Positions 53,127-62,922 of a DNA stretch of 64,000 bases are shown piece by piece. The DNA is taken from NCBI GenBank assembly GCA_039619475.1, contig CM077116.1, forward strand, positions 7,674,501-7,738,500. Direction: 5' to 3'. A program made the translations under genes and the position numbers. The notes beneath the pieces are model-generated. The model saw only the letters and a program-made list of their open reading frames with translations. It ran no database searches and was not told where the DNA came from. This stretch comes from Icerya purchasi (Eukaryota > Arthropoda > Insecta > Hemiptera > Monophlebidae). Numbering within the stretch: the stretch's first letter is position 1; every line of letters starts with the position of its first letter.

Positions 53127-54005
53127 AAATTAAACTTGGTTTAAATTATTAAAAGTATTAAACCATATACATGTTTAAGTGTTCAAAGACAAAGGAACGC
53201 GCCTTATCACGTAATAATATATTTTTGTACATTGGAAAGCACCATTTAACCTCAGCCAAGATAATCGGTGTATATTTAAATGAGGCTAGCTCGGTTGTTT
53301 GCGCCTTTGATGTGTAATTCAGCGTTTACTGTTGTAATCTTCGCGTGTAGACGCACGCACGTGTATATAAACATGTGTAAATATAGTTTATTCCAAGGTA
53401 AGAAATTCACTTTTAAAAATCAACTATTGACTGATTTTAGAAAATAATGAAAAAGTGAAAACGCGAAAACCCGATTTTATGTATATTTATTTATTTTTTT
53501 TTTGAGATCCCCCCTTTGGGCACGTCTTTTAATTTTAAAAGTGTTGCGCGCCTTGAAAGCTCTCAAAAATCGCCAAAAAAGTTAAAAAATAACATAAAGA
53601 GCGTAAAAAATAACTTCTACAATCAAACAGCTTGTGAACCTATATGCACCCAGTACATAATAACTCCAATTCCAGCTGTCTGCTTAAAATATCATTTCAT
53701 AAAGATAGTTTTTTCCATTTTTTTAAAATAATTTATGATCCTTAATGAATCGGCAAAGCAGTCACCAACTGATCTGATGAAAATTTTTCTTTTCTGCGAT
53801 TAAAACTGGATACAAGAAACATTAACATTAGATTTTTTAGCTTAGCTTTTCCTGTTGTTGGGTCAATACCGCTGGCGCACCCACAAAAAAGTATAAAAAA
53901 AAAACTTTAATATCGGCAATACATTAAAAAAATGTTCTTTTTTTTACCCCCCCCCCCCAGAATTAGCCCAGCAAAAAGGAATAGATACATGGAATAGAAT
54001 AGAAA

Positions 54006-55050
54006 TTATATTTTTATTCTGTCGACAATGGAATCAAGGAACACCCCTAGGACAGAAACAACAGAGATAGTAGGTATAGAAAGAACATATGAGGCTTTGA
54101 AAGGAGCAGGAAGATCAAGCTTTAAAAGATGATAATAAAGTAACTCACGCTCGCGAGATAAACCGGAGCACTCGAAAAGCACGTGATTCGCATCGCAAAC
54201 ATACTGGGAACCTTCAGGATCCAATGGACAAAAAGGAGATGCAGCCAAAGAGAAGCGATTTAGTGAAGAAGGAAGGAGACTATGCGAGAAACGGAGGCGA
54301 GATAATTTAGTAATTATGGACCGACGCAAACTGGGAAACTCATAGAACCAAGGACGAGCAGGAGGAACAGGATTAATCAAGAGATAAAAGGAATTAGAAT
54401 TAGCGAAAAGTGAAACATAAACAGAATGCCTAAGATGGCAGGATTTAGTTGGAAGAAGAATATTGTGTGCTGGAACCCTACTAATAAAATTCCCATTGGA
54501 AACAGCAGCTTTAGCAAGGAGGTCGACGGCTACATTTCCATCAATGCCTGCATGTCCCGGAATCCAAAGAAAGTCAATCTGGGTAGACGTCGATGAGGAT
54601 AGATCATGAAGAAGAGAACGAATAGAAAGGATAATAGCATCAGTGGAAGGAGAAAGGGAAGGTGGAGATAGCGCTAGAAGAACACTTAAAGAATCAGAAA
54701 CAATAAGGAATTTGGAAGAACTTGCAGAAGAGGAAATATAAATAATGGCTTGTAGAATGGCAACAGATTCTGCAGTAAAGACAGAACAAAAGGACGGAAG
54801 TCTAAAAGACCGAGAATGAAAGAACTGAGGGCACAAGAATGCCGCCCCAACTCCGATCGGGCTCTTCGATCCGTCAATAAAAATTAAAGAGTGATCACGA
54901 AATAGGGAGTTTATTGTATTATTAAATTCCATACTAACGATATGAGAGGGAGAGGATTTAAGGAAGCATGGCATGAAGATGATATTTGGTGGCTTTAACA
55001 ATTTGGAATAGACGTAAAATGTTCTTAAATGTAGGTGAATACATCCTGTT
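54006..55050 (-). mobile_element. RNase H domain of a non-LTR retrotransposon, 5'-truncated but open
   Basis: An uninterrupted 331-codon frame encodes the C-terminal part of a LINE ORF2. RNase H residues are all visible: IFIDGSK (Asp), FTAESVAIL (Glu), IVSDSL (Asp) and WIPGHAGIDGNVAVDLLAK (His and Asp). After it comes a tail with a cysteine/histidine cluster (CPLDPEG..., CDANHVLFEC) and a terminal FLDSIVDRIKI before the stop. Reverse transcriptase and endonuclease are absent. The track's start codon is not ATG, and the true start lies in lost upstream sequence. Downstream is a short 3' UTR and a run of 13 G (C on the plus strand at about 53947-53959). This is the youngest-looking member of a family seen in at least seven other places here. 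Confidence 0.88.
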
Positions 55051-55191
55051 TGTTAAAACTGTATAATAAAACAAACTTTAATAACAAACAATATATGCCC
55101 GAAAACGTTTCTAAATAGGTATTTATCTAATTTATTGTTCTATATTGTTTGTTATTAAAGTTTGTTTTATTATATATTGTAAAATGTTCTT
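55014..55191. repeat. 34-bp perfect inverted repeat flanked by a 13-bp direct repeat
   Basis: 55062-55095 and 55141-55174 are exact inverse complements (34 of 34), separated by 45 bp. The identical 13-mer gtaaaatgttctt occurs at 55014-55026 and 55179-55191. This fits a small foldback insertion of about 150 bp at the 5' boundary of the LINE fragment, or a chance repeat beside a hairpin. Confidence 0.65.
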
Positions 55192-55789
55192 GTATCATGG
55201 TCGTTAGGCAATAGTTCATCCGATTCTATAATTAACAGAAACTAAGATTTTTTAAGGATTCTTCGGATTTCCAGTCAATTTCGAATATTGACTTTTATAA
55301 GAAAAAATGGTCGACACAATCCTTCGGTTAGTTATTATTTTCTTAAAGTAGTTTTTCCGAGCATAAATTGTAGAATTAACTAGGTGAACGAATTGCTTCT
55401 TTCTATAGTAGTCGTTTTTTTCATCAAGAACCTCTTTGATGTGGTTTCCAAAGGCACACTTAAAAGCACAACTTATTGACTAATTTTATTTATATCATTT
55501 TATTTTTATTAATTTTTGTTTCGCTTTTGCTTATAATTATTTAATTTGCGAAGTAATACTTATACTAGAGGGAAAAAAATAGTTGATCTCAGTTCGTAAA
55601 CACTGCTAGAGCGGGATTTGAAAACTTCGAGTTTTTGCATGGCACGTGATATACATCCTTTCTCTTTTATGATACTTAGTAGTTCGGTTCAATCTAATCT
55701 ACCTTTTCAGCACTGCCGCTATTGCAACTTATTAAAATATCTTAGCTGTTCTTTGTTCTTTGCTCTATGTACGGATTCATCCTTTTAAA

Positions 55790-56060
55790 AACATAGTTTG
55801 TTTGAAGCGTCTCTTCTTTGTTTCAATATAACCTCAAAACCGTTTTATTCTTTTCATCATTCATATAATTCCGATTTGATCTTTGAATGTTCCACTAGTT
55901 CCACTGAGCATTTTCACATATTTTCATTTTCAAATTTTAATCTTTTTTTCCCACTCCTTATAATATTGATTTTTTATTCTTTTACTTTCTTCTCCATGTG
56001 TCGTTATCGCAATGTAACTGTTCTTATGATTATTACGATACCGGATAGAGCATAGCTCGC
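55790..56060 (+). mobile_element. 3' end LINE relic, same family
   Basis: Reads SDLIFECSTSSTEHFHIFSF (55875), parallel to HVLFECSGLSRERELLYYHL, and ends ITIPDRA near 56055 (cf. SIVDRIKI). It sits on the opposite strand to the nearby fragment at 54006-55050. Only the last 90 codons or so are recognisable. Confidence 0.52.
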
Positions 56061-56421
56061 AAACAAGACAACTTTGTTAACCTTTTTTCTTTTTTTTTAA
56101 ATTGTTTTAGATCTATGACTGACAATAGTTGTTCGATATTTAAACCGAATAAGCCCAGACATTTCTGTACACATACGCACACTAACGAATATTGTTTTTT
56201 AGTATTCCCATCCGCTTCGTATTAGTGTACAAAATTAACGTATAAATATACGGAAGGTTCGAACGGTGTCGCGATGCGAATTGTAGTTGTTATTTTTAGG
56301 CCAGTTTGAAAATAAATAGTTGCAACCGTAGTCTAAAAACCAGTATTTCGGTAACCATACTTCATTTAAACTCTTACATCTCTGTTTTATATGTATAATA
56401 TATGTGTATAGAGATACGTAC

Positions 56422-56625
56422 CTCTTTTGGTGTTTGTACATTTCCTTGCAACGTCAACCGGCCACGCGCAATTACTCTTGTTGTCATCGTAAATGAGACC
56501 GGGCGGACAGGGAAGTTCATTAGCTTTTCCTTCGACGCAGTTGACAAATTTGTCGCATACCTGACCGTCCCAATGTCGATAAATTCCATTCGCTCTTGGA
56601 CATCCTTTGCTCGGCCGCGGCTCCT
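56422..56625 (-). CDS. Obstructor/CPAP3-type cuticle protein, exon with second chitin-binding domain
   Basis: Second visible exon of the same gene, 204 bp. The acceptor ends gttgttcgcag and the donor is gtacgt. The entering phase (two bases) matches the single base left by the exon at 61621-61821, giving ...KELQ-EPRPSKGCP. The domain has cysteine spacing C-x14-C-x5-C-x9-C-x12-C-x9-C. It carries the CPRANG start and CPPGLIYDD core typical of the second domain in this family, with aromatic residues (IYRHW) between the first two cysteines. It leaves one base (G), completed to Asp by the next exon. The intron before it is about 5.0 kb and holds LINE, Tigger and palindrome sequences. No stop or frame break interrupts the domain, which suggests a functional gene. 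Confidence 0.94.
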
Positions 56626-57039
56626 CTGCGAACAACCGGTACATGAATACAAACGTTAGTTACTCTTATTTATTCGAGCCATTCTATTCCGGTTAACTAT
56701 GCTAAATACTTTGCACCCAAATGCAAATTTTACCACGAACACTTTATATTAAAAGAGACGCTTCGTGCGTCTACACGAAAGTGATTTCGAAAAACCGCAC
56801 TGCGCCTATTTCACTGAAAAACACGTTACAGTCGTTCAATGTACCGCACCAAACATTTTTAATGTATCACTACATCGTTAGAATTTGTCTCTAACTTTGA
56901 AGCTCTGCGTACACGAACAGCACATATTATTTACGTATACGGACACATTTTTTTATCGAACTGCGAAAATCCAGCCGACCTTTCAGTTTTATTTGCTTAA
57001 AAAATGATTATCCAATTATTTCATCGAATAAGTTAATTC

Positions 57040-57300
57040 GATCTCCTTTTTTTAACCGACTTCAAAAAAGGAGGAGGAATTCAATTCGACTGTATTTTTT
57101 TTTTTTTTTTTTTTTTTTTTATGTGTGTTACCACAGAACTTTCTTCTAGATGAACCGATTTTGATGATTCTTCTTTTATTTGAAAGGTGGCGTTTGTCAT
57201 GTGGTCCCATTTAAATTTGATCAAGGTCCGACCGATAGTTTTTGAGTTATCCTTAATAATGCGGGAGATTGAAGCTTTTTGGATGCTTTTCATTCACGAT
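57040..57300 (+). repeat. Dispersed arthropod-type repeat (aaccgacttcaaaaaagg head)
   Basis: Contains aaccgacttcaaaaaagg, an oligo-T run, gaaccgattttgatgatt and gtcatgtggtcccattt in order. I recognise this series as a widespread non-coding repeat of insect genomes, though I cannot name its family with certainty. The minus-strand frame over it is not a gene. Confidence 0.55.
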
Positions 57301-57439
57301 TGTTTTCACCGTCGGATTAGATTTTTGACTTAAAATACTATAAATTTGCCAAATTACCATGGAAATGTAGCTTTTGGTGTTTTTACCGTGGAAATAAATG
57401 TTTTAATTTAATTGAATAAAAATGCACTAAAAAGTAAAA

Positions 57440-57857
57440 AATAAAATGCTTTTTTACAAAAAATAAATACCGACTTCAAGGTTTATTATAAAAATTTAAA
57501 AATGCACTAAAAAGTAAAAAATAATTACTCCCGATAAAATATATATATCAGAGTGATATAACTTAAGGTGATATCGTAATTCTTATACAACATTAATTTT
57601 TTGGAGTTGGCATCAAATTCATATTAAAAGAATAATTAAAAACTGCATTAAATGTTGATTAAATTGTTCCTAACATGAATTTAATTCCAACTCCAAAAAA
57701 TTAATGTTGTATAAGAATTACGATATCACCTTAAGTTATATCACTCTGATATATATTTTTTATCGGGAGAAATTATTTTTTACTTTTTAGTGCATTTTTA
57801 AATTTTTATAATAAACCTTGAAGTCGGTATTTATTTTTTGTAAAAAAGCATTTTATT
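57440..57857. repeat. Long near-perfect palindrome, about 420 bp
   Basis: Arms 57440-57630 and 57669-57857 are inverted copies with only small differences, around a ~40-bp loop. Inside each arm lie ggtgatatcgtaattc and its complement, and tgcactaaaaagt and its complement. The outer arm reads ataccgacttcaagg. It sits in an intron and next to a dispersed arthropod-type repeat. Probably a foldback-type or MITE element; no transposase. Confidence 0.85.
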
Positions 57858-57989
57858 ATTGATTATTATCGTTGCAATTATTATTTTCTTTTTTTTGTTT
57901 ACTCTAGACATTTTTATAAGTTACGGTAAATCGTTTTTTAAATTTAACAATAAAAAACAGTAAGTTGTTTGCATATTTCTTCGATAAAT

Positions 57990-59870
57990 TCTAATTTTGA
58001 TTCAGCAAAAACTGCTGAAATTAAAAAGGATTTAAGAGCACCGAGAAAATGTCGAGGACGAGAATTTCGCATTATATCTAATTTAGAGAGACGAGACTTG
58101 GAGCCACAACGCTAAAGAAATGAAATGTGAAGTGGATGATGGACTTATACAGAGAAATAAAAATCACCACACCATTTGGTTGTAGATAGGGCCTTCAGTA
58201 AATATAGCCTTTTGATTGAAGAAGAGAAAATATGTTTGATGTGTTTCAAATATTGTGAAAAAGAGATATTCCAAGAAAAAAAAAGGAAAGAAATTCTTCC
58301 AAGTTCGAAACTTTAATTATAAACGGTTTTCAATTGTGGGATCTAAAAGGTTCTAAAAGTGGCACGACTACAGTCAGGTGTGACGTTACACATTGCTCAT
58401 TCCATGAAAGAGATGATACTTTACTGCGGCGATTAGATAATGGCTGATGGCGGAGAAAATAAATAAAGAGGAGATGTAATGGAGCTTAAAAAGGAATTAC
58501 AGTAAAACCCCGCCAATTTGACCTAATGCAGACCGCAGTCGGTGCGAATTTGTGAAAATTCCGAATAACGGAACACTTCTATGTAATCCGAACTTTTACG
58601 AACATGGTATATTTAATTTAGATAAATCTTAAAGCGTAAGTGTATGTAATAATTTAAGTCGGTGAATCCAGTAATAAATACGAAGTATAAAAATGAAAAA
58701 TTTTCATTACTCTATGTTTAATTTTAATAAAAATTAACTACAAAATACTAATTTACTATATAAATTACATATTCTTTAAAAACACTAAATGTACAGTACT
58801 GTACCACATACACTATTTACATACGTATATTATCATTTGAAAAAGTCTAAAATTTTTTTTTGAGTGTCTTGTTTTTGGATTTCTTTTGACACCCAATGTG
58901 CTACTTCATTTTGTTTAACACGAAGGAATATTTATTAAATTCACTGTTTCTATTACACAACCTTAATAATGAATCAACGTGATTTTTAGCATCAGTTAGT
59001 TTTACAGTCTCTTCTTGCATTTCTTCGCAGTTGTCTTCCTCGTTATCAGAAGAATTTTTTACACATCCGCAACTAAACGTTCATTTACGACAGCCGATAT
59101 TTCTTCTTCCGTCTAGACAGGGTACCCAAATTCATCTTCATCATAGCATCAGAGTCAAGTTGATTACTAGGGAGTGACAAATCAACATAGGAACGAAATA
59201 GAGTCCAATTCGCTTTGAAGAGATTCCATTCAGGCTGTAAGGGTCATCCACTTATAATTAAGACTAGTAATGGGAGAAAAAAAGATTAGATTAAGGGAAC
59301 TAGAGATAGATCGATGAATTCCTGAAATAAATTGAGGAGAGATTGTTAAGGAGGACTAAATTATCGAAAAGGATACCATTCTCACGGATGGAACCGTTGG
59401 AATTGTAGAATGTGCAACCCTAAAAGGGCGAACGGGCATTTCAGTCTCCCCCCATGGTAAATAGTTGCGGGATAGTGTTGAAAAATACAGAAAAAGGGAA
59501 CTGACGAAGATCGTAATTAAGGGGAACATAGGTAGACACAGTGTGAATATGGATCACAAGTATAGTACGGATTGAAAAAAATGTTTTATGTTCATTAAGA
59601 GTAAAAGAAAGGTTAAGAGAAAAATCATAAGAGCGGAAAAGAATGTAATTTTAACAAGAATGGCAGAACTACCATAACCTTCATCACGATCGCATCTGAT
59701 TAGCCTATAGTCTCTAATATTAAAATTCGTGCTCGACCGAAGCCACATTTCTAAGACGAGAGCAACACTAACAGATTTAATAAACCCTCTAATGAATTTT
59801 GATTGGCTCAGGGGCTACGATAATTCCATTAAAGTATATTGAACGCAGCCATCCATGTAATACAAGGGAC
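57990..59870 (-). mobile_element. Non-LTR retrotransposon 5' part (APE endonuclease), interrupted
   Basis: Minus-strand reading with frame shifts gives an apurinic-type LINE endonuclease. Near 59830 the text looks like WNYRSLxANQNSLEGL. At 59740 it reads VASVEH/MWLRSSTNFNI, then RLIRCDRDEGYGSSAIL. At about 59450 it reads TMGGDxNARSPF (GDxNA catalytic box), and at 59330 NNLSPQFISGIHRSI. A NWTLFRS linker at 59190 usually follows the endonuclease. After a Tigger-like insertion (58499-59160), LSWNEQC and a following basic segment (58390-58200) fit the endonuclease-RT linker. Stops are common, so it is dead. It may belong to the RNase H family seen nearby, but no overlap proves this. Confidence 0.68.
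58499..59160 (-). mobile_element. Tigger/pogo-like DNA transposon relic (Tc1/mariner superfamily)
   Basis: The left end at 58500 reads cagtaaaaccccgcc after a TA dinucleotide, close to pogo/Tigger terminal repeats (CAGT...ACCCCGC). The minus strand just inside encodes a jerky/Tigger transposase C-terminus: EEEISAVVNERLVADV, DNEEDNCEEMQEETVKLTDA, KNHVDSLLRLCNRNSEF and a lysine-rich end (NKTLKK) near 58850. The catalytic DDE core and the opposite terminal repeat were not seen, so the element is truncated at about 59160, where LINE sequence resumes. Confidence 0.68.
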
Positions 59871-61289
59871 ATAATAGCAAGAAATCAGGAAAAGGAAGAT
59901 GATATAAGGTAAAAAGAAAAACAAAGACGTTTGTACTAAGAAAATCAAAATTGGGCTGACAGGAAGACGGAGTGAAATAAATTATAACGGTTAGAAATCA
60001 AAAAAAAGTAAATCAGGACTAACAAATTAAAAGGAAATTTCAAGGGCAATAAAAGAAAAAAAAAAGACCACATTTGTATACGAAACTGAAAAAGCCACAA
60101 AAAAAACTGTTTAATAAGAGGAAACAAGTTTTGAAACCTTTGCATGGATGAAATAATTTTTTTTTTTTTTTTTTGTTTATTATTACATATTTCTTCCTGC
60201 ATACGACATTCAATTTCATCCCTGCACCAATAAAGAAAACCCAAATACAGCCGATTCAAAGATTGAGCGAGTCACCTTAATGTGAATGCGTTCAAGAGAA
60301 AAAGAAACATAATAGATGTACTGAAGCCTGACAGCGGTTTTGACCACTTCAGCGACAATACATTCTGTCAGGTTCATGTCGTTCGAACATTCAGAAAGTA
60401 TTCGCCTCATTAATCTTAGTCAAATTAAAGCCTAAAATGATATAACTGCAGCGAAAGACCGCGATCGATATTCTGAAAGGATCTAGAATTGATAATTTAC
60501 CAAAAAAAAAAAAAAAAAAAAAGTCAAAAAATCACATTTACACAACAAATTTTTTGTCTAAATCTTTGAAAAAAAAAAAAAAACAATTACCAGATACCAT
60601 CTTCTGTGAAAAGAAAATTGGTTACAAAACGAACAGTGATCAAAAAAAGAAAAAGAAGACGACGTCACCTGCTTTTATAAGTATCTAAACAAAGAGTTAT
60701 AAAATCCTATCAAAATCGTAAATGTAAAAGTATTAAAAATATTTTAAATGTAGAAATCCAGACACGTTATTAGCAGCGTTCTGATGAGCACGAAAGAATA
60801 TCGTGTTAATTAAGAAAATGTACAAACCGAACTTGGTAAGTGTCCAATAAAGAACGGGCAATATTGAGACCAGGGAGAACCTGCCAAGTTTGATCTGGGA
60901 ATTTATCAATTCACGCTATATCCAAACACTTTTAATAACCTGCAGGTAATGTGGGCGCAGCTTTTTGTATTTCAGTTATTTTTGTTAGAAAGTAATTATT
61001 TTAACAATGCGAAAAAAGGAAAGAAATAACGTCATAATAGGCGATTTATTGCAAAATAAAGTCATTTAGAATAGCGGACAGCGGACACGACACGACCGTG
61101 AAAAATGTAAAAAACAGTCCTTGACAATAATTCTATTTCTCAGTAGCGGCTAATGCAGCAGTTATAACGCTTCAATGATATCCGGTAACATCAGAACGGA
61201 AAAAACATATGCCCCTGATCCCTATATTTTATTCTGGTTACCGTGAATTGTATTGTTAGTGACGAACGCTTTTTGACTGGGTTTTTTTT

Positions 61290-61445
61290 GTTTATTTCAT
61301 TTTTGGACTCGTCAACTACGGACATTAATCCAGCACAAGTGAAATTTTCTTACATTTTTAGTACACGCCAACGGGATTTGAACCAGATCCTATCTGAACT
61401 AAACACCCCTTACGCCACACTGACTGTCTTTACAATTTTATTTCA
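61290..61445 (-). mobile_element. tRNA-derived SINE, second copy
   Basis: Shares the body ctacggacatt...gcacaagtgaaattt (plus strand 61315-61350) with the copy at 14811-14955 at corresponding distance. On the minus strand ggttcaaatcc matches the box B consensus with one change. Box A (tggcgtaagggg) is more decayed. It lies in an intron of the CPAP3 gene in the same orientation. Confidence 0.65.
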
Positions 61446-61620
61446 CCTCAGCGAGCTTGTTAATAACTTATTTCCACGAGCGTATTTTAAAACCTATTTG
61501 TAGTTTATATTCGTGTACGAATTATCCCTTTAATGAATATAAGTTTGGATCAAAAGTAATTGTCAAAAAAAAAAAAAAAATTAATATTATTCGCCGCTAC
61601 TTTATGATTTTAATACTTAC

Positions 61621-61821
61621 GTAATTCTTTTCGATCTCCGCAATCGACGTTCACTGGTATGTCGCATCTCTCGTGATTCGGATTGGAATCATCAAAAACT
61701 AGTCCGTCTGGACACAGTTTTTCTTCCGCTACGCTGTTGTAACAGTGATAATACAAGTCACACTGTATCGAATCTGGATAAAATCCGGACTTTAGCGGAC
61801 ATTTAAACTCTTGACCGGCGA
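61621..61821 (-). CDS. Obstructor/CPAP3-type cuticle protein, exon with first chitin-binding domain
   Basis: First visible coding exon of a secreted chitin-binding protein. Proteins of this family bind chitin in cuticle or tracheal matrix outside the cell. The exon starts after a pyrimidine-rich acceptor ending in tttag and ends at donor gtaagt. It reads (V)AGQEFKCP and so on, with six cysteines spaced C-x12-C-x5-C-x9-C-x15-C-x7-C, the peritrophin-A (CBM14) pattern, including the motifs CPDGLVFDD and VNVDCGDRKEL. It enters with two bases of a split codon and leaves with one base, which pairs with the next exon to give Gln. The VAGQ start resembles the end of a signal peptide, so the initiator exon must lie upstream on the minus strand. 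No convincing exon was found between 61822 and 64000, so it may be outside the window. The exact orthologue (obst-A, -E or another) was not resolved. Confidence 0.93.
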
Positions 61822-62123
61822 CTAAAGGATAAAAACGCAAAATGCACAATTACAATTTTATCACGAAGCATTTAGCTAATTTATTAATAAGAATATAAAC
61901 CATTTGATCCTGTTCCATAGCTATTAAATATGTATTATTAAGAGTTAACATGTGAGCACGGATAGTTTTATCTATGGTTGTTTTTTTATTTCTTTTGTTC
62001 TCACCAATTTTTTTTCCGCAGCACTTATGGTTACACTTCGTTTATCATTTTCCATTTTTCCTCTTTGCTGTTTATTTGTTTTCTTTTTTGTTTCTTATCA
62101 GTTCGCTTAATTCCTGTTTCTAA

Positions 62124-62500
62124 TCATTTTCTTTTATTTTTATAATTAAATTTCTTTCTTAGTGTCAATCTACAGTTAGCGATCACTGGGATATGATTAC
62201 TGCCCGTATCAGCTCCAGGGTAAGTTTTGCACATTTTAATTTGATTTCGGTATCTTCTGTTAGTATGCCCAAACGTTATCCATGTGTATCTTATGGTTAT
62301 TGAAAAGATGTTACACACATGGTTATACTGTTGGCACCATTCAAATAGAGTCGGTTTTGCTCTTTCATTTATTTGACCTATATTTACCAACTACTTTTTC
62401 ATATTTCATTTCTCTTACTACTGCATTAAAATCTCCCACGATTATTACATTTTCCTTATCACTGATTGTTTCTATCTAATTTCACATGTATTTCTTCTAA
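62124..62500 (-). mobile_element. RTE/BovB-like LINE endonuclease relic
   Basis: Minus-strand reading gives NVIIVGDFNAVVREMK (about 62455), VGKYRSN, PTLFEWCQQYN (62350), IRYTWITFGHTNRRYRNQIK (near 62270) and TYPGADTGSNHIPVIANCRL (about 62200). GDFNA, YTW, RNQI and GADxGSDH are the ordered catalytic and DNA-contact boxes of the RTE-type endonuclease; here SDH has become SNH. It lies between the exon at 61621-61821 and the right edge, probably in the first intron of the CPAP3 gene. Confidence 0.82.
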
Positions 62501-62506
62501 TCTTTT

Positions 62507-62922
62507 GTATTAATTACAACGTAATTCTTAGGCTACCCCCCATTCGAAAAAATGTCCCAATTTTATGTAACGCAAAATGTCCCAAAAAAATGTCCCAATT
62601 TTATGTAACGTTTGTTATATTTTATAGGATTTTTGTTATTGTTATTTAAAAAATATCACAATTTTATGTAACGAAATATGTAACGAAAAATGTAATGAAA
62701 TAATATCTTAATTTTATGTAATGAGAGTTAAATGTTAGAATATGATTTTTGTGGTTATGTTATTTTTTTTTGTGTTGATGCCAGTAAGAATTACGTTGTA
62801 AATTTTGATCATTTTATACAAAGTATAGAAGAGAAAGAGACATAAATAAAAGCAAGAGGGGTCAAGGGGCATGGCCCCTTTGCGAGGCCAAAGTGGGCGA
62901 GTTTTATATATATATATATATA
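62507..62922 (+). repeat. TA-associated dispersed repeat, copy B
   Basis: Collinear copy of 35269-35667, with small indels. It adds a short inverted GC-rich segment (ggggcatggcccc) before the (TA)n tract at 62903-62922. It lies in the upstream part of the CPAP3 gene, presumably intronic. Confidence 0.8.

Larger units (their letters stand above)
50495..56421 (-). other. Intron 2 (visible numbering) of the CPAP3 gene
   Basis: Intron of about 5.9 kb with donor gtacgt and acceptor atcacag. It holds a short 10-bp repeat near 51820-51870, an inverted-arm repeat at 52209-53122, an RNase H LINE fragment with a 34-bp inverted repeat (54006-55180) and another LINE 3' scrap (55790-56060). The rest is unassigned. 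Confidence 0.85.
56626..61620 (-). other. Intron 1 (visible numbering) of the CPAP3 gene
   Basis: Intron of about 5.0 kb with donor gtaagt and acceptor ttcgcag. It holds an arthropod-type dispersed repeat (57040-57300), a long palindrome (57440-57857), a minus-strand LINE interrupted by a Tigger-like element (57990-59870) and a SINE (61290-61445). The stretch 59870-61290 shows only A-rich tracts and short frames with no recognised domain. It may include remains of the LINE's first ORF. Confidence 0.85.

Noticed and set aside
54686..54877. Minus-strand 63-codon frame
   Set aside because: Shadow of the RNase H frame in another phase.
57081..57293. 70-codon minus-strand frame ending in poly-lysine
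   Set aside because: Lies on a dispersed non-coding repeat; the lysines are from a poly-T tract.
62006..62060. Signal-peptide exon of the CPAP3 gene (donor gtgaga on the minus strand)
   Set aside because: Upstream codons contain a stop and are not hydrophobic.
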